Assembly: GCF_910583865.1 (NCBI RefSeq)
Contig: NZ_CAJTYX010000003.1
Location: forward strand, 1-64,000
DNA length: 64,000 nt
Direction of reading: 5' to 3'
Origin: an uncultured Muribaculum sp.
Lineage (GTDB): Bacteria > Bacteroidota > Bacteroidia > Bacteroidales > Muribaculaceae
Part shown: piece after piece, positions 16,574 through 24,168 of the stretch
How the letters are laid out: each line of letters starts with the position of its first letter
How positions within the stretch are numbered: the stretch's first letter is position 1
Translations under genes and position numbers: made by a program
The notes under the pieces: generated by a model
What the model was told of the DNA's origin: nothing
Database searches by the model: none
The model's input: only the letters and a program-made list of their open reading frames with translations

Positions 16574-16596
16574 TGGCTATGCAACGAAATAAAAAT

Positions 16597-17646
16597 CTAT
16601 CTTCCGGTTATGGTTTCGGCGTCGGGGTTTTGTCGGTGGAGCCTCCAATTTTGAAGTGCGCACTCCTTTGAGCTGTTGGCATAACAGTATTCGCAAAGGT
16701 GGGGGCAGGTGCTGTATTCTCCGATGTCCTTGCTTTTCATACAACCGCAGACCTCTCGCTGTCCCCTGTCGCGGTTGTCCTGCGTTATGACCGCGAAACC
16801 TCTTCCGTCAAGGTGGATGGCGTTTTCGGGAACATCCGTGCCGAAGAGCGAGGGTTGTATAATCCTTGCGCCGAGATATTCCATTAACTCCTTTGAGCGG
16901 TGTCCGAAACGGACTATGAGGCGGTCGTCTATGCAGTGGTTCTTTTGTATGCCGTATTCCGAGAGGTTAACGCGCTCCCCGCAGGTAGCGAGTTCATATC
17001 CCCACTTTTTATTGAGCATTGAGAGTTCCCCCGCGAAACCGCGCATCATTTCCTCTGACCAATCAGTGTAGCGTATCCCGTTGAGTTCAAGGTTTGACTT
17101 GACCCTGCGGTACGAAACGATGTCGGCAAAGCTGAACACAAGTTTTTCGGTATATCCGTTCAGAGCGTCTCCGACAGCCTCAATCTTCCGCAGGAGCAAG
17201 TCCGCGTCTATGCGGTCAGTAAGGATAAGAGGGTCAAAACGCCATATCACCCTGCCTTTGCCGAGACGGTCAACGAGCATACGGAAAGTGTCGATGCGCT
17301 GTGACAAAGGGGGTACGCCTTTTTCAAGGCCTTCCTCTCCGTAATCGTTGAGCGTGTATTGTATGTAGCAGCCGATGCCGAGTTCATCAAGCGTGTCAAG
17401 GTGTCCAAGCAACGGTTTGGGGTTCTTTGACCAGAACACGATGAATTTGGTGCGCCCGTAGCTTATGTTGATTTTTGATGAGTTGTAGGGATTTATCCAA
17501 GCCGAATATCCTTTTTTGAGACGGTTGAAAAACCATTCGGAATAAAAGGCGGGGATGTCGGTGCTCCTGCTTGCGGATATTATCACGGGGCATTGGGCTG
17601 TCGCGGTCTTTCCGCTGTCAAGCCTTATTTCAGTCTTGTCGTTCAT
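16597..17646 (-). CDS. DUF1848 family protein (radical-SAM-like cysteine cluster)
   Basis: About 349 aa. The N-terminal region contains PVIISASRSTDIPAFYSEWF, the signature start of DUF1848, then KFIVFWSKNP and WRFDPLIL. A cysteine-rich C-terminus (CGCMKSKDIGEYSTCPHLCEYC) could bind an iron-sulfur cluster. DUF1848 proteins are widespread in Bacteroidales conjugative elements and are thought to be radical-SAM-related, with unknown substrate. The frame is open to 17700; the ATG at 17646 is closer to the usual N-terminus. It is the last gene of the minus-strand accessory cassette. Confidence 0.85.
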   Translation of the reverse strand: MNDKTEIRLDSGKTATAQCPVIISASRSTDIPAFYSEWFFNRLKKGYSAWINPYNSSKINISYGRTKFIVFWSKNPKPLLGHLDTLDELGIGCYIQYTLNDYGEEGLEKGVPPLSQRIDTFRMLVDRLGKGRVIWRFDPLILTDRIDADLLLRKIEAVGDALNGYTEKLVFSFADIVSYRRVKSNLELNGIRYTDWSEEMMRGFAGELSMLNKKWGYELATCGERVNLSEYGIQKNHCIDDRLIVRFGHRSKELMEYLGARIIQPSLFGTDVPENAIHLDGRGFAVITQDNRDRGQREVCGCMKSKDIGEYSTCPHLCEYCYANSSKECALQNWRLHRQNPDAETITGR

Positions 17647-17712
17647 ATAGGTGGATTTTATGGAGCGGTGTAGGGTGTCGCTGTCCTTAACACTCAACAC
17701 CGTTCCGTGTTA

Positions 17713-17928
17713 TTAGTTTTTTCGCTGTCTCGCTATCCATTCGTCACGCTTTTGTCTGCACTCTTTGAGGGTGGGTGCGACGCAGGAGAAAAGTTCGTTT
17801 GTGTCGGGGTCGCGCCAATCGTACATTATGCGTATTGCCTTTTTTCCCCGGTGGGAGGAATAGAACTTTTCATATTGTTCTCCGCTGACGGTGGTTGATA
17901 CCCCGTACCTTGTCATTTTTGTTGCCAT
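17713..17928 (-). CDS. DUF3873 small protein
   Basis: A 71-aa protein starting MATKMTRYGVSTTVSGEQYE, with KKAIRIMYDWRDPDTNELFSC and a basic C-terminal helix, as in DUF3873 proteins of Bacteroidales mobile elements. The longer frame (to 18012) would overlap the preceding gene, so the ATG at 17928, 11 nt after that gene's stop, was chosen. Function unknown. Confidence 0.8.
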   Translation of the reverse strand: MATKMTRYGVSTTVSGEQYEKFYSSHRGKKAIRIMYDWRDPDTNELFSCVAPTLKECRQKRDEWIARQRKN

Positions 17929-17939
17929 ATCGGTATGTT

Positions 17940-18197
17940 TTAGAATTTTACAATCAGTATGCGGTAGTTGAATATCTTTTCGGGGTCGGAGACTTTCTTT
18001 TGGGAGAGCCAAAAATGATGCTTGCCAAATCCATATACGAAGTATCGGTCAAGTGCCGATTTCTCCGCATAGTCGGCTATCAATCTCCTTAGAGTGTCCT
18101 CGTCATAGGCGATAAGTATGTGGTTCACAAAGCCTATAAGCACCTCGGCGATGTCATTGTCATAAATGACGGTCGTATGTTCAAATGTCACGTTCAT
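17940..18197 (-). CDS. Small protein of unknown function (85 aa)
   Basis: Begins MNVTFEHTTVIYDNDIAEVL and contains a helix with alternating charges (DEDTLRRLIADYAEK) and an aromatic-rich end. No membrane segment or known motif. It sits in the minus-strand cassette, with 11 nt between its stop and the DUF3873 start. The upstream sequence CCCAAGAAT-ATG resembles that before the 20044-20271 gene. Confidence 0.65.
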   Translation of the reverse strand: MNVTFEHTTVIYDNDIAEVLIGFVNHILIAYDEDTLRRLIADYAEKSALDRYFVYGFGKHHFWLSQKKVSDPEKIFNYRILIVKF

Positions 18198-18252
18198 ATT
18201 CTTGGGATTTGGTGACTACCGATATATTTCAATCGGTAGTCGGGTTATGGGT

Positions 18253-19587
18253 TTATGCGGTCATTCTCTCTCGGATGAGTTTGGCGTTGGAATTAACAAG
18301 GTCGATGATGCGCTGGTGATACTCGGTGTCTTCATTGTCCCTGCCGTGGCACTGCACCACTTTGAGTGTCTGCAAGTCAACCTCCACCGTTTCAATTATC
18401 CTGCCGTCTATCCTTGCCGAGAGTACGAGGGTGTCGGCTTTCTTGTAGTATTCCGAGCCGAAAACGCAGATGTTCTGCACCTTCCCCTCCTCGTAATACT
18501 CCTCGATGCTTTCAAGCACCTTCACCGATATTTCATTGTCGGTGATTATCAGTCCGAAGAACTTGGATTTGAGAGCCTTGAAATCCTCCTCTCGCTGCTG
18601 CTCTTGGAGCAATCTCCGCTGTTCACGCTCACGTCTTTCTATCTCCATGCGCCTTTGTGCCTCGGCACATTCCTTTCGGTGCTTTGCCTCAATCCTGCGG
18701 TTGGCCTTGTCGTGCGCCTCTATGAAATCTTCCGGGCAGATGTTCTTGGGGTTGCGTATGTCCTCGCCTAAGTTCACCAACATTCGGAGATAGTCGCACC
18801 ACATGGATATGTTGTTGATCTGGTAGCGGTGGCGTTGGGCGATTAGGTACGATGCCCAAAAGTCATCGGTGTTTGTCGGATTGAGCATAAAGTATCTCAT
18901 TTCCTCAATCTTTCCGCCTTTCATCAGCGTCTCCATCCGTGGGTCGGACAAGAGCCTTTTGAAAAGGATTATGGGAGATATGCCGTGGAAATCGCCCTTA
19001 AATCCGTTGCGCTTGAGTTGGGGTATATACCTTTTGTGTGGATATGTCTTTCCCCATACACATACATTATCGTATAGTGGGTTATGTGGGCGTATCTCCA
19101 TTCCGCTCCATTCAGACCAGCTGTCGCAGTCGTACATAAATGTGAAGCCACGGAGCAACGCCATTGTGGTAACCTTTCCGTCGGGAGAAATCCAACGTTG
19201 CACCACCTCCTTGCAGTAGTTCTTCCTCGGCTCGCCTTTCTTGCTGACGGATTCCATCTGCGCAACACGGATTAACTGAAAACCCTTGTGAGTGGTGATA
19301 ACGCTGAAATACTGCGTCTGTCGGTCGGTACGTTTGAGTGTTTCGTACACTTTTAGTTCAGCACCGCAGTGAGGACATCTGCAACCTGCAAGGTTGTCGC
19401 ATAGACTGCCGTTCCCACTTTTCCATTGGTGTCCGCAGTCGGAACAGGTAAGTATCCCGCTCTTGGTTCGGTAGGCAAAATGCTCGATGCAGTTTGCATA
19501 TGCCCATTCTTCCTGCCTGGCGGTAAGAGGGCGGAGGGTGGCTGAGAGTTGTGCCACTTTCTTTTGTATTGCGGTCTTGGGTTTCAT
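18253..19587 (-). CDS. pcfJ: PcfJ-like protein
   Basis: A 444-aa protein resembling PcfJ of conjugative plasmids. A zinc-ribbon-like region (CSDCGHQW then CRCPHCGAELKVY, four or more Cys, about residues 44-80) is followed by WISPDGKVTT, a central helical part, an Arg/Glu-rich coiled coil (about 310-360) and a C-terminal LVLSARIDGRIIETVEVDL segment. PcfJ function is not established; it accompanies conjugation modules. The frame is open to 19683, but ATG 19587 avoids overlapping pcfK, whose stop lies 13 nt upstream. Confidence 0.8.
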   Translation of the reverse strand: MKPKTAIQKKVAQLSATLRPLTARQEEWAYANCIEHFAYRTKSGILTCSDCGHQWKSGNGSLCDNLAGCRCPHCGAELKVYETLKRTDRQTQYFSVITTHKGFQLIRVAQMESVSKKGEPRKNYCKEVVQRWISPDGKVTTMALLRGFTFMYDCDSWSEWSGMEIRPHNPLYDNVCVWGKTYPHKRYIPQLKRNGFKGDFHGISPIILFKRLLSDPRMETLMKGGKIEEMRYFMLNPTNTDDFWASYLIAQRHRYQINNISMWCDYLRMLVNLGEDIRNPKNICPEDFIEAHDKANRRIEAKHRKECAEAQRRMEIERREREQRRLLQEQQREEDFKALKSKFFGLIITDNEISVKVLESIEEYYEEGKVQNICVFGSEYYKKADTLVLSARIDGRIIETVEVDLQTLKVVQCHGRDNEDTEYHQRIIDLVNSNAKLIRERMTA

Positions 19588-19600
19588 AGCGGTATGGGGG

Positions 19601-20032
19601 TTAAAAGTCAAATAGACTTGGTTGTTCAACTTGTGGTTTGTTTTCGGTGGCTTTCTTCGCGGTGGTTTTGCGCATCTTCGCAACCTGCTCGTCTCGGAGT
19701 TTGGCTATTGCCTCTTGCCGTGCCTCTTCCTTTTCCTCCTCGGTGAGTTCTACCGTATGGTTCACCACCACTTTGCAGTTGATTGGGTTGCCGACCTCAA
19801 TTTCCTTTTCCTCGTAGTAGTGGATTGCCATTCCGTACACCTCCGCATCGGTAAAGCCGTTGCAACCGCTTTTCTGCACTTGGTTGAGGATATAGGTCAC
19901 GCAGTCCTCCACGGATTTTGAGGGATTTGCGAACTTTACGGCAAACAATGCGTCATTCTCTGCTCGTTCTTCGAGATAAGCCTTGATAGTGTCGTTGAAG
20001 GCTTGTGTGCCTTTGTTTTCTTTCGTTGCCAT
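19601..20032 (-). CDS. pcfK: PcfK-like protein
   Basis: A 143-aa protein starting MATKENKGTQAFNDTIKAYL with SVEDCVTYILNQVQKSGCNG and GMAIHYYEE, the pattern of PcfK-like proteins. The C-terminal half is a charged helix (EEEKEEARQEAIAKLRDEQ) and it ends PSLFDF, a clamp-binding-like tail. PcfJ and PcfK genes are usually adjacent, as here. Confidence 0.82.
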   Translation of the reverse strand: MATKENKGTQAFNDTIKAYLEERAENDALFAVKFANPSKSVEDCVTYILNQVQKSGCNGFTDAEVYGMAIHYYEEKEIEVGNPINCKVVVNHTVELTEEEKEEARQEAIAKLRDEQVAKMRKTTAKKATENKPQVEQPSLFDF

Positions 20033-20043
20033 AGTCGTGGGTT

Positions 20044-20271
20044 TTAGAGGATTGTCAGTATCATTTTTTCTATATCGGTGTGGTTGAGTTCCATTTCAAA
20101 GAGCCGTCTTACAAACTCTCTGCGACTCTCGCCCCGTAGTTCTTGGAATAGCTGACGGTATGTGGATATGTTGCTGTTGAGGTATGTTTCAACCATATAC
20201 TCGGATATATCGTCAACCCCGTAGTATCGTGCTTGCTGTTCCAAGGTCTTGGAGTTTCTTTTCGTTGCCAT
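20044..20271 (-). CDS. Small helical protein of unknown function (75 aa)
   Basis: Starts MATKRNSKTLEQQARYYGVD, with a charged helical body (RGESRREFVRRLFEMEL). The longer frame to 20376 lacks a sensible N-terminus and would overlap the upstream gene, so ATG 20271 was chosen, 11 nt after that gene's stop. Shares the MATK-type start with the pcfK and DUF3873 genes of the cassette. No family recognised. Confidence 0.62.
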   Translation of the reverse strand: MATKRNSKTLEQQARYYGVDDISEYMVETYLNSNISTYRQLFQELRGESRREFVRRLFEMELNHTDIEKMILTIL

Positions 20272-20282
20272 ATTCTTGAATT

Positions 20283-20507
20283 TTAGAGTGTCATTAACCA
20301 ATAGATTGCCCCTGCTGCGGTTAGGATTGATATGAGCCAGCCTATGCCCCTTAATATGGGTCTGACCACTGCCCACAACGCTATCCCGATTACTGCTCCG
20401 ATGATGATTGCCACCACCTTGACCGCCTTTGTGATTATGCGGTATAGATAGGAGGATTGGCGAGCTTGCCTTGACTTAAAATCTTTATGTTTTCTTGTGG
20501 CTTTCAT
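20283..20507 (-). CDS. Small membrane protein (74 aa), first gene of minus-strand cassette
   Basis: Starts MKATRKHKDFKSRQARQSSY with a strongly basic N-terminus (about 30 residues), followed by two hydrophobic segments (VVAIIIGAVIGIALWAVV and GWLISILTAAGAIYWLMTL). Likely an inner-membrane protein with a cytoplasmic basic tail. The frame extends to 20639, but ATG 20507 is more plausible. Function unknown. Confidence 0.6.
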   Translation of the reverse strand: MKATRKHKDFKSRQARQSSYLYRIITKAVKVVAIIIGAVIGIALWAVVRPILRGIGWLISILTAAGAIYWLMTL

Positions 20508-20850
20508 ATCGGTGGGAGCTTTTTTTTGAACCATGCGTCCAAAGACAGTGTGGTTGTATGAGTTGCTTGACACCTGCAAGGCGTGTGGCGGAAGAAAAGG
20601 GATGTTCGGGCCTCGACATAAAAATACGAGCCGACGCAAGGAGGTCTGGAGATTTTTATGCCGAAGCCGGGAGAATATCCCTTCGCCGCACGTTCAGTCA
20701 AGTCAAGCAACCCATACAGACCCGTTTGTCAATGGTACGTCCTGACCCAAAAATGGCTCCCCCGGTAAGAAAGCCCATGAAAACATAATCGCCCCTGCTG
20801 CCACGTTGGTGGCGGCAGCGGAAAGAAAAATAAAAAGACGGAAATGTAAT

Positions 20851-20931
20851 CCCGCAGAGGATAATGTCCGCGCACAGGGAGCGGTACGGCATCGCCGATC
20901 CGTGGAAGTGCGCGGTCTTTATCCGCGTGGA
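20851..20931. repeat. Copy A of a diverged direct repeat
   Basis: Contains cccgc...ataatgtccg at 20851-20870 and gcggtctttatccgcgtgga at 20912-20931. Copy B, 240 bp downstream, has cccgc...atagtgtcc and gcggtctctatccgcgtgga (19 of 20 matches in the second block). The middle sequences have diverged. Confidence 0.55.
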
Positions 20932-21090
20932 TTGAAATCAACGGGATGCGGGATGTGCAAATGCCGGGGCAGGTGAAAGGCCGTCTCTTACTTTCACTTT
21001 CACCGGTTTTGTATTTCCGGCATCCCGTTTGGCAACGAAAGATAAAAGGGACAGTCAGTGTAAACAGGTTTCGGCAACGCGATAAATAGT

Positions 21091-21171
21091 CCCGCAAAAG
21101 GGATAGTGTCCGGATGATGTCCGCCCTGTCGTTCTATCGGGCGAATGTCATGCGGTCTCTATCCGCGTGGA
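21091..21171. repeat. Copy B of a diverged direct repeat
   Basis: Matches copy A at 20851-20931 at both edges (cccgc block and the 20-bp gcggtct-atccgcgtgga block at 21152-21171) with the same total length. Conserved edges with a variable middle suggest sites for a DNA-binding protein or conserved RNA stems. Confidence 0.55.
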
Positions 21172-21270
21172 CTTGTCAGGCGGGACATGGGGTTGCAGTA
21201 TGTCCGGATCGGAGCGTGGCCTCCGGACACATCCCTGGCACGGTCTGATGCAAGCCGATGTCCCGCCACG

Positions 21271-21302
21271 TTTGCCCATGCCGATAAAAATCGCTATCTT
21301 TG
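21271..21302 (+). promoter_or_regulatory. Consensus promoter without an adjacent gene
   Basis: TTTG at 21271-21274, 20-nt spacer, TATCTTTG at 21295-21302: an exact match to the Bacteroides consensus. The next accepted gene starts 265 bp downstream, so it may drive a small RNA or a long leader. Confidence 0.7.
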
Positions 21303-21307
21303 CAGCG

Positions 21308-21400
21308 TCAAAACGTGTCTTTTTCGCACTGAAAAAGCAGATGCGGTTTCAAGGTCGGGGATTGGGTAAAGTCCAAAATCAGACCTTGTGGGAGTAAAAA
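21308..21400 (+). ncRNA. Candidate structured RNA or leader downstream of the orphan promoter
   Basis: The first bases of the predicted transcript contain CTTTTTC-GCACT-GAAAAAG (21319-21337), and a second stem CAAGGTC (21350-21356) with GACCTTG (21382-21388) encloses further complementarity. An 18-codon ATG frame (21341-21397) spans the second stem and could be a leader peptide. The 3' end is not clear. Offered as a candidate only. Confidence 0.3.
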
Positions 21401-21553
21401 GAGGCAATTAAAAATTAAAAACAGATGTTAAAAATCAAAAACTCAATTTTCTCCGTTTGCGGCAACTTTCTCAATCAGTACGAATTAAGTACAATCACGT
21501 TACATAGACGCACTAAAATCCAGCAAGTTACGTCATATATCACAAATTTTCCG

Positions 21554-21561
21554 TAATTTTG
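21554..21561 (+). promoter_or_regulatory. -7 element directly in front of the Y-family polymerase gene
   Basis: TAATTTTG matches TAnnTTTG and ends five bases before the ATG at 21567, so transcription would begin at or next to the start codon. No TTTG lies at the right distance upstream, which suggests an activator or regulated promoter. An inverted repeat GTAC-N7-GTAC lies at 21478-21492. Confidence 0.5.
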
Positions 21562-21566
21562 TAGAT

Positions 21567-23078
21567 ATGTCACGGCAACGAAGTTACATAGCTATCGATC
21601 TGAAGTCGTTTTACGCTTCGGTGGAATGTGTCGACAGGGGGCTTGACCCGCTCGACACCAATCTTGTAGTGGCTGATGTCGAACGTACTGAAAAGACGAT
21701 ATGCCTTGCCGTATCTCCCTCAATGAAAGCTCATGGATTGAAAGGACGACCGAGGCTTTTTGAAGTCAGGCAACGCATCCGGGAGGAGAACCGCCAACGC
21801 AGCCATATGGCTCCATACGGGAGATTCACCGGAAAATCCATTCATGCGAGCGAAATTGCCTCCAACCCGGCACTTGCCGTGGATTACGTAATAGCAACAC
21901 CCCGGATGGCTGAATACATGCGCCGCAGCGCACAGATATATAAGGTTTATCTTAAGTATATCGCACCGGAGGACATACATGTCTACTCTATTGATGAAGT
22001 GTTCATTGACGCGACATCATATCTGCGCAACTATGGCATCACTCCTCATGAACTTGCCCTGCGTATGATCCGCGATGTGCTCGCGACAACAGGAATAACA
22101 GCCACGGCAGGTATCGGGAGCAACATGTACCTATGTAAGGTCGCCATGGACATAGTCGCCAAGAAGATGAAGCCCGATGCCGATGGGGTGCGTATCGCCG
22201 AACTTGACGAGATGAGTTATCGCAGACTTCTGTGGAATCATCGTCCGATTACGGATTTCTGGCGAGTAGGCCACGGGATATCGAAGCGGCTTGAAAGTTA
22301 TGGGATGAACACGATGGGTGATGTAGCCCTATGTTCTGTCGAGAATGAAAATCTGCTATACTCTCTTTTCGGAGTCAATGCCGAGCTATTGATTGATCAT
22401 GCATGGGGATGGGAGCCGGTCACTATGGAACAAGTGAAAGCGTATCGTCCGGAGACCCGTTCGATGAGTAGCGGCCAGGTGCTTCAATGCCCGTATCCTG
22501 TCGACAAGGCTCGAGTAGTCGCGCGCGAAATGGCTGAAACCATATCTCTTGACATGCTCGACAAAGGCTTGGTCGCTGACCAGATTATGTTGGTTGTCGG
22601 TTATGATTCCACATCGCTGGCTGATCCTGCCACGGCATCCCGTTATCATGGCCGTATATCCACGGATTTCTATGGACGTCGTGTGCCGTTTCATGCGCAT
22701 TCCACAGTGAATCTTCCTTTTCCAACGTCATCAACGAGAATAATTACCGAAGCTGTGGCGGATCTGTTTGACAAGTCGGTGAACCCGATGCTACTGGTTC
22801 ACCGCATTACCGTCACTGTCAATCACCTGATTGCGGAACGTGATGTGATTTTATCCCGTAATACCGTGCGACAACTCGAACTATTCGTGGACTACGATGA
22901 CCTCGATGCCTCAAGAGAAAAAGAAGAAAACAATTTACGGCGTGAGCGAAGCCTTCAGAGAGCGCTATTGAGAATAAAGGAGATACACGGAAAGAATTCG
23001 ATATTGCGCGGGTTGAATTTTGCCGATGGTTCCACTCAGCGCGACAGAAATTTCCAGATAGGCGGCCACCGCAGATAA
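21567..23078 (+). CDS. Y-family DNA polymerase (UmuC/UvrX-like)
   Basis: A 503-aa translesion polymerase. Catalytic acidic residues are seen at Asp11 (YIAIDLKSFYASVE) and Asp143-Glu144 (YSIDEVF). The thumb region contains ATAGIGSNMYLCKVAMD. The C-terminal tail RIKEIHGKNSILRG...RNFQIGGHRR is characteristic of the UvrX-like proteins of Firmicutes and their mobile elements. It is longer than classical UmuC (about 420 aa). It is followed after 31 bp by a YolD-like gene, the usual partner of this polymerase class. Probably damage-induced; horizontal origin inferred. Confidence 0.9.
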   Translation: MSRQRSYIAIDLKSFYASVECVDRGLDPLDTNLVVADVERTEKTICLAVSPSMKAHGLKGRPRLFEVRQRIREENRQRSHMAPYGRFTGKSIHASEIASNPALAVDYVIATPRMAEYMRRSAQIYKVYLKYIAPEDIHVYSIDEVFIDATSYLRNYGITPHELALRMIRDVLATTGITATAGIGSNMYLCKVAMDIVAKKMKPDADGVRIAELDEMSYRRLLWNHRPITDFWRVGHGISKRLESYGMNTMGDVALCSVENENLLYSLFGVNAELLIDHAWGWEPVTMEQVKAYRPETRSMSSGQVLQCPYPVDKARVVAREMAETISLDMLDKGLVADQIMLVVGYDSTSLADPATASRYHGRISTDFYGRRVPFHAHSTVNLPFPTSSTRIITEAVADLFDKSVNPMLLVHRITVTVNHLIAERDVILSRNTVRQLELFVDYDDLDASREKEENNLRRERSLQRALLRIKEIHGKNSILRGLNFADGSTQRDRNFQIGGHRR

Positions 23079-23109
23079 AAAAGTCATTTTTAACATCATA
23101 AAAATTTCA

Positions 23110-23313
23110 ATGCCTGAACGCTATAATACTATTATCGACATGCCTCACCATGTGTCCGCCACTCATCCCAAAATGTCAATGGAGAATCGGGCGGCACAGT
23201 TCGCCCCATTTGCAGCCCTTACAGGGCATGACGAACTGATTCGTGATATAGCACGTGCCAATCAGGAAGAATATGACGCTCTTGACGGCAAGGAAACATC
23301 TCGTGACAAATGA
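23110..23313 (+). CDS. YolD-like small protein
   Basis: A 67-aa protein with IIDMPHHVSATHPKMS and NRAAQFAPFAALTGHDELI, the signature of YolD-like proteins. In Firmicutes and their plasmids yolD-like genes sit beside Y-family polymerase genes and are thought to play a UmuD-like part. The same pairing is seen here, with the genes 31 bp apart. A promoter element for menB begins 8 bp after its stop. Confidence 0.85.
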   Translation: MPERYNTIIDMPHHVSATHPKMSMENRAAQFAPFAALTGHDELIRDIARANQEEYDALDGKETSRDK

Positions 23314-23321
23314 AAAAATCG

Positions 23322-23329
23322 TAACTTTG
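23322..23329 (+). promoter_or_regulatory. menB: -7 element for menB
   Basis: TAACTTTG, matching TAnnTTTG, 18 bp upstream of the menB ATG and immediately after the YolD-like gene. No good TTTG is visible 20 nt upstream. It would let the men genes be expressed independently of the polymerase pair. Confidence 0.55.
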
Positions 23330-23347
23330 CATACAATTTTGACAGAT

Positions 23348-24166
23348 ATGAGAGAATGGACCACAATAAAGGAATATGAGGATATCCTTTTCCAGCAATA
23401 CGGCGGTATCGCCAAGATTACCATAAATCGTCCTCAGGTATATAACGCTTTCCGTCCGAAAACCAATTTTGAGATGCTAGATGCCATGTCAATATGCCGT
23501 GAACGGTCCGATATCGGCGTCGTTGTTCTTACCGGAGCCGGCGACAAGGCGTTCTGCTCCGGCGGCGATCAGAAAGTCAAAGGGATCGGTGGCTATATTG
23601 ACGACAATGGTGTGCCTCGTTTGAATGTTCTCGACCTGCATAAGTCCATCCGCAGTATACCCAAACCTGTGATCGCCATGGTCAACGGATATGCCATAGG
23701 CGGAGGCCACGTGCTCCATGTGGTATGCGACCTGACCATCGCTTCTGAGAATGCCCGCTTCGGACAGACCGGGCCAAAGGTGGGCAGTTTTGATGCCGGT
23801 TTCGGATCAAGCTATCTCGCACGATGTGTCGGCCAGAAGAAAGCGCGTGAAATCTGGTTTCTGTGCCGGCAGTACACGGCACAGGAAGCCGAGGAGATGG
23901 GCATGGTGAACAAGGTGGTGCCTTTCGACCGGCTTGAGGATGAGACAGTGGAATGGTGTGAGACGATTCTGAAGCGTAGTCCTATGGCCATACGTATGAT
24001 TAAACGTGCACTCAATGCAGAACTTGATGGGCAGCGCGGAATGATGGAGTTTGCCGGAGATGCCACGATGCTCTATTATCTTATGGCGGAGGCGCAGGAG
24101 GGCAAAAATGCATTCCTTGAGAAGCGCGATCCCGACTTCAGCAAGTTCCAGAAATTTCCCGGTTGA
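23348..24166 (+). CDS. menB: 1,4-dihydroxy-2-naphthoyl-CoA synthase
   Basis: A 272-aa crotonase-family enzyme that closes the second ring in menaquinone synthesis (o-succinylbenzoyl-CoA to DHNA-CoA). The family segments GGDQKVKG, NGYAIGGGHVLHVVCDLTIA and TGPKVGSFDAGFGSSYLAR, the latter forming the MenB active site, are present. The frame is open upstream to 23255 but that would overlap the YolD-like gene; ATG 23348 matches the usual MREW-type N-terminus. The first gene of menBCE. Confidence 0.95.
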   Translation: MREWTTIKEYEDILFQQYGGIAKITINRPQVYNAFRPKTNFEMLDAMSICRERSDIGVVVLTGAGDKAFCSGGDQKVKGIGGYIDDNGVPRLNVLDLHKSIRSIPKPVIAMVNGYAIGGGHVLHVVCDLTIASENARFGQTGPKVGSFDAGFGSSYLARCVGQKKAREIWFLCRQYTAQEAEEMGMVNKVVPFDRLEDETVEWCETILKRSPMAIRMIKRALNAELDGQRGMMEFAGDATMLYYLMAEAQEGKNAFLEKRDPDFSKFQKFPG

Positions 24167-24168
24167 TC

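Larger units (their letters stand above)
20508..21270. other. Long region without a convincing gene near the element's right end
   Basis: Open frames here overlap on both strands and have odd composition (for example a 122-codon minus-strand frame at 20729-21097 with runs of Phe/Pro/Arg), so I do not accept them. The region is GC-rich, contains diverged direct repeats (separate entry) and minus-strand promoter candidates for the cassette could lie near 20510-20640, though no consensus element was seen. It may hold a cis-acting site of the element. Confidence 0.5.

Noticed and set aside
20729..21097. 122-codon minus-strand frame near the element's right end
   Set aside because: Proline/phenylalanine/arginine-rich low-complexity product, spans the direct repeats, no family resemblance.
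21145..21397. Overlapping plus-strand frames of 74-76 codons
   Set aside because: They run through the repeat copy and the orphan promoter; only the last 18 codons lie downstream of that promoter, mentioned as a possible leader peptide.
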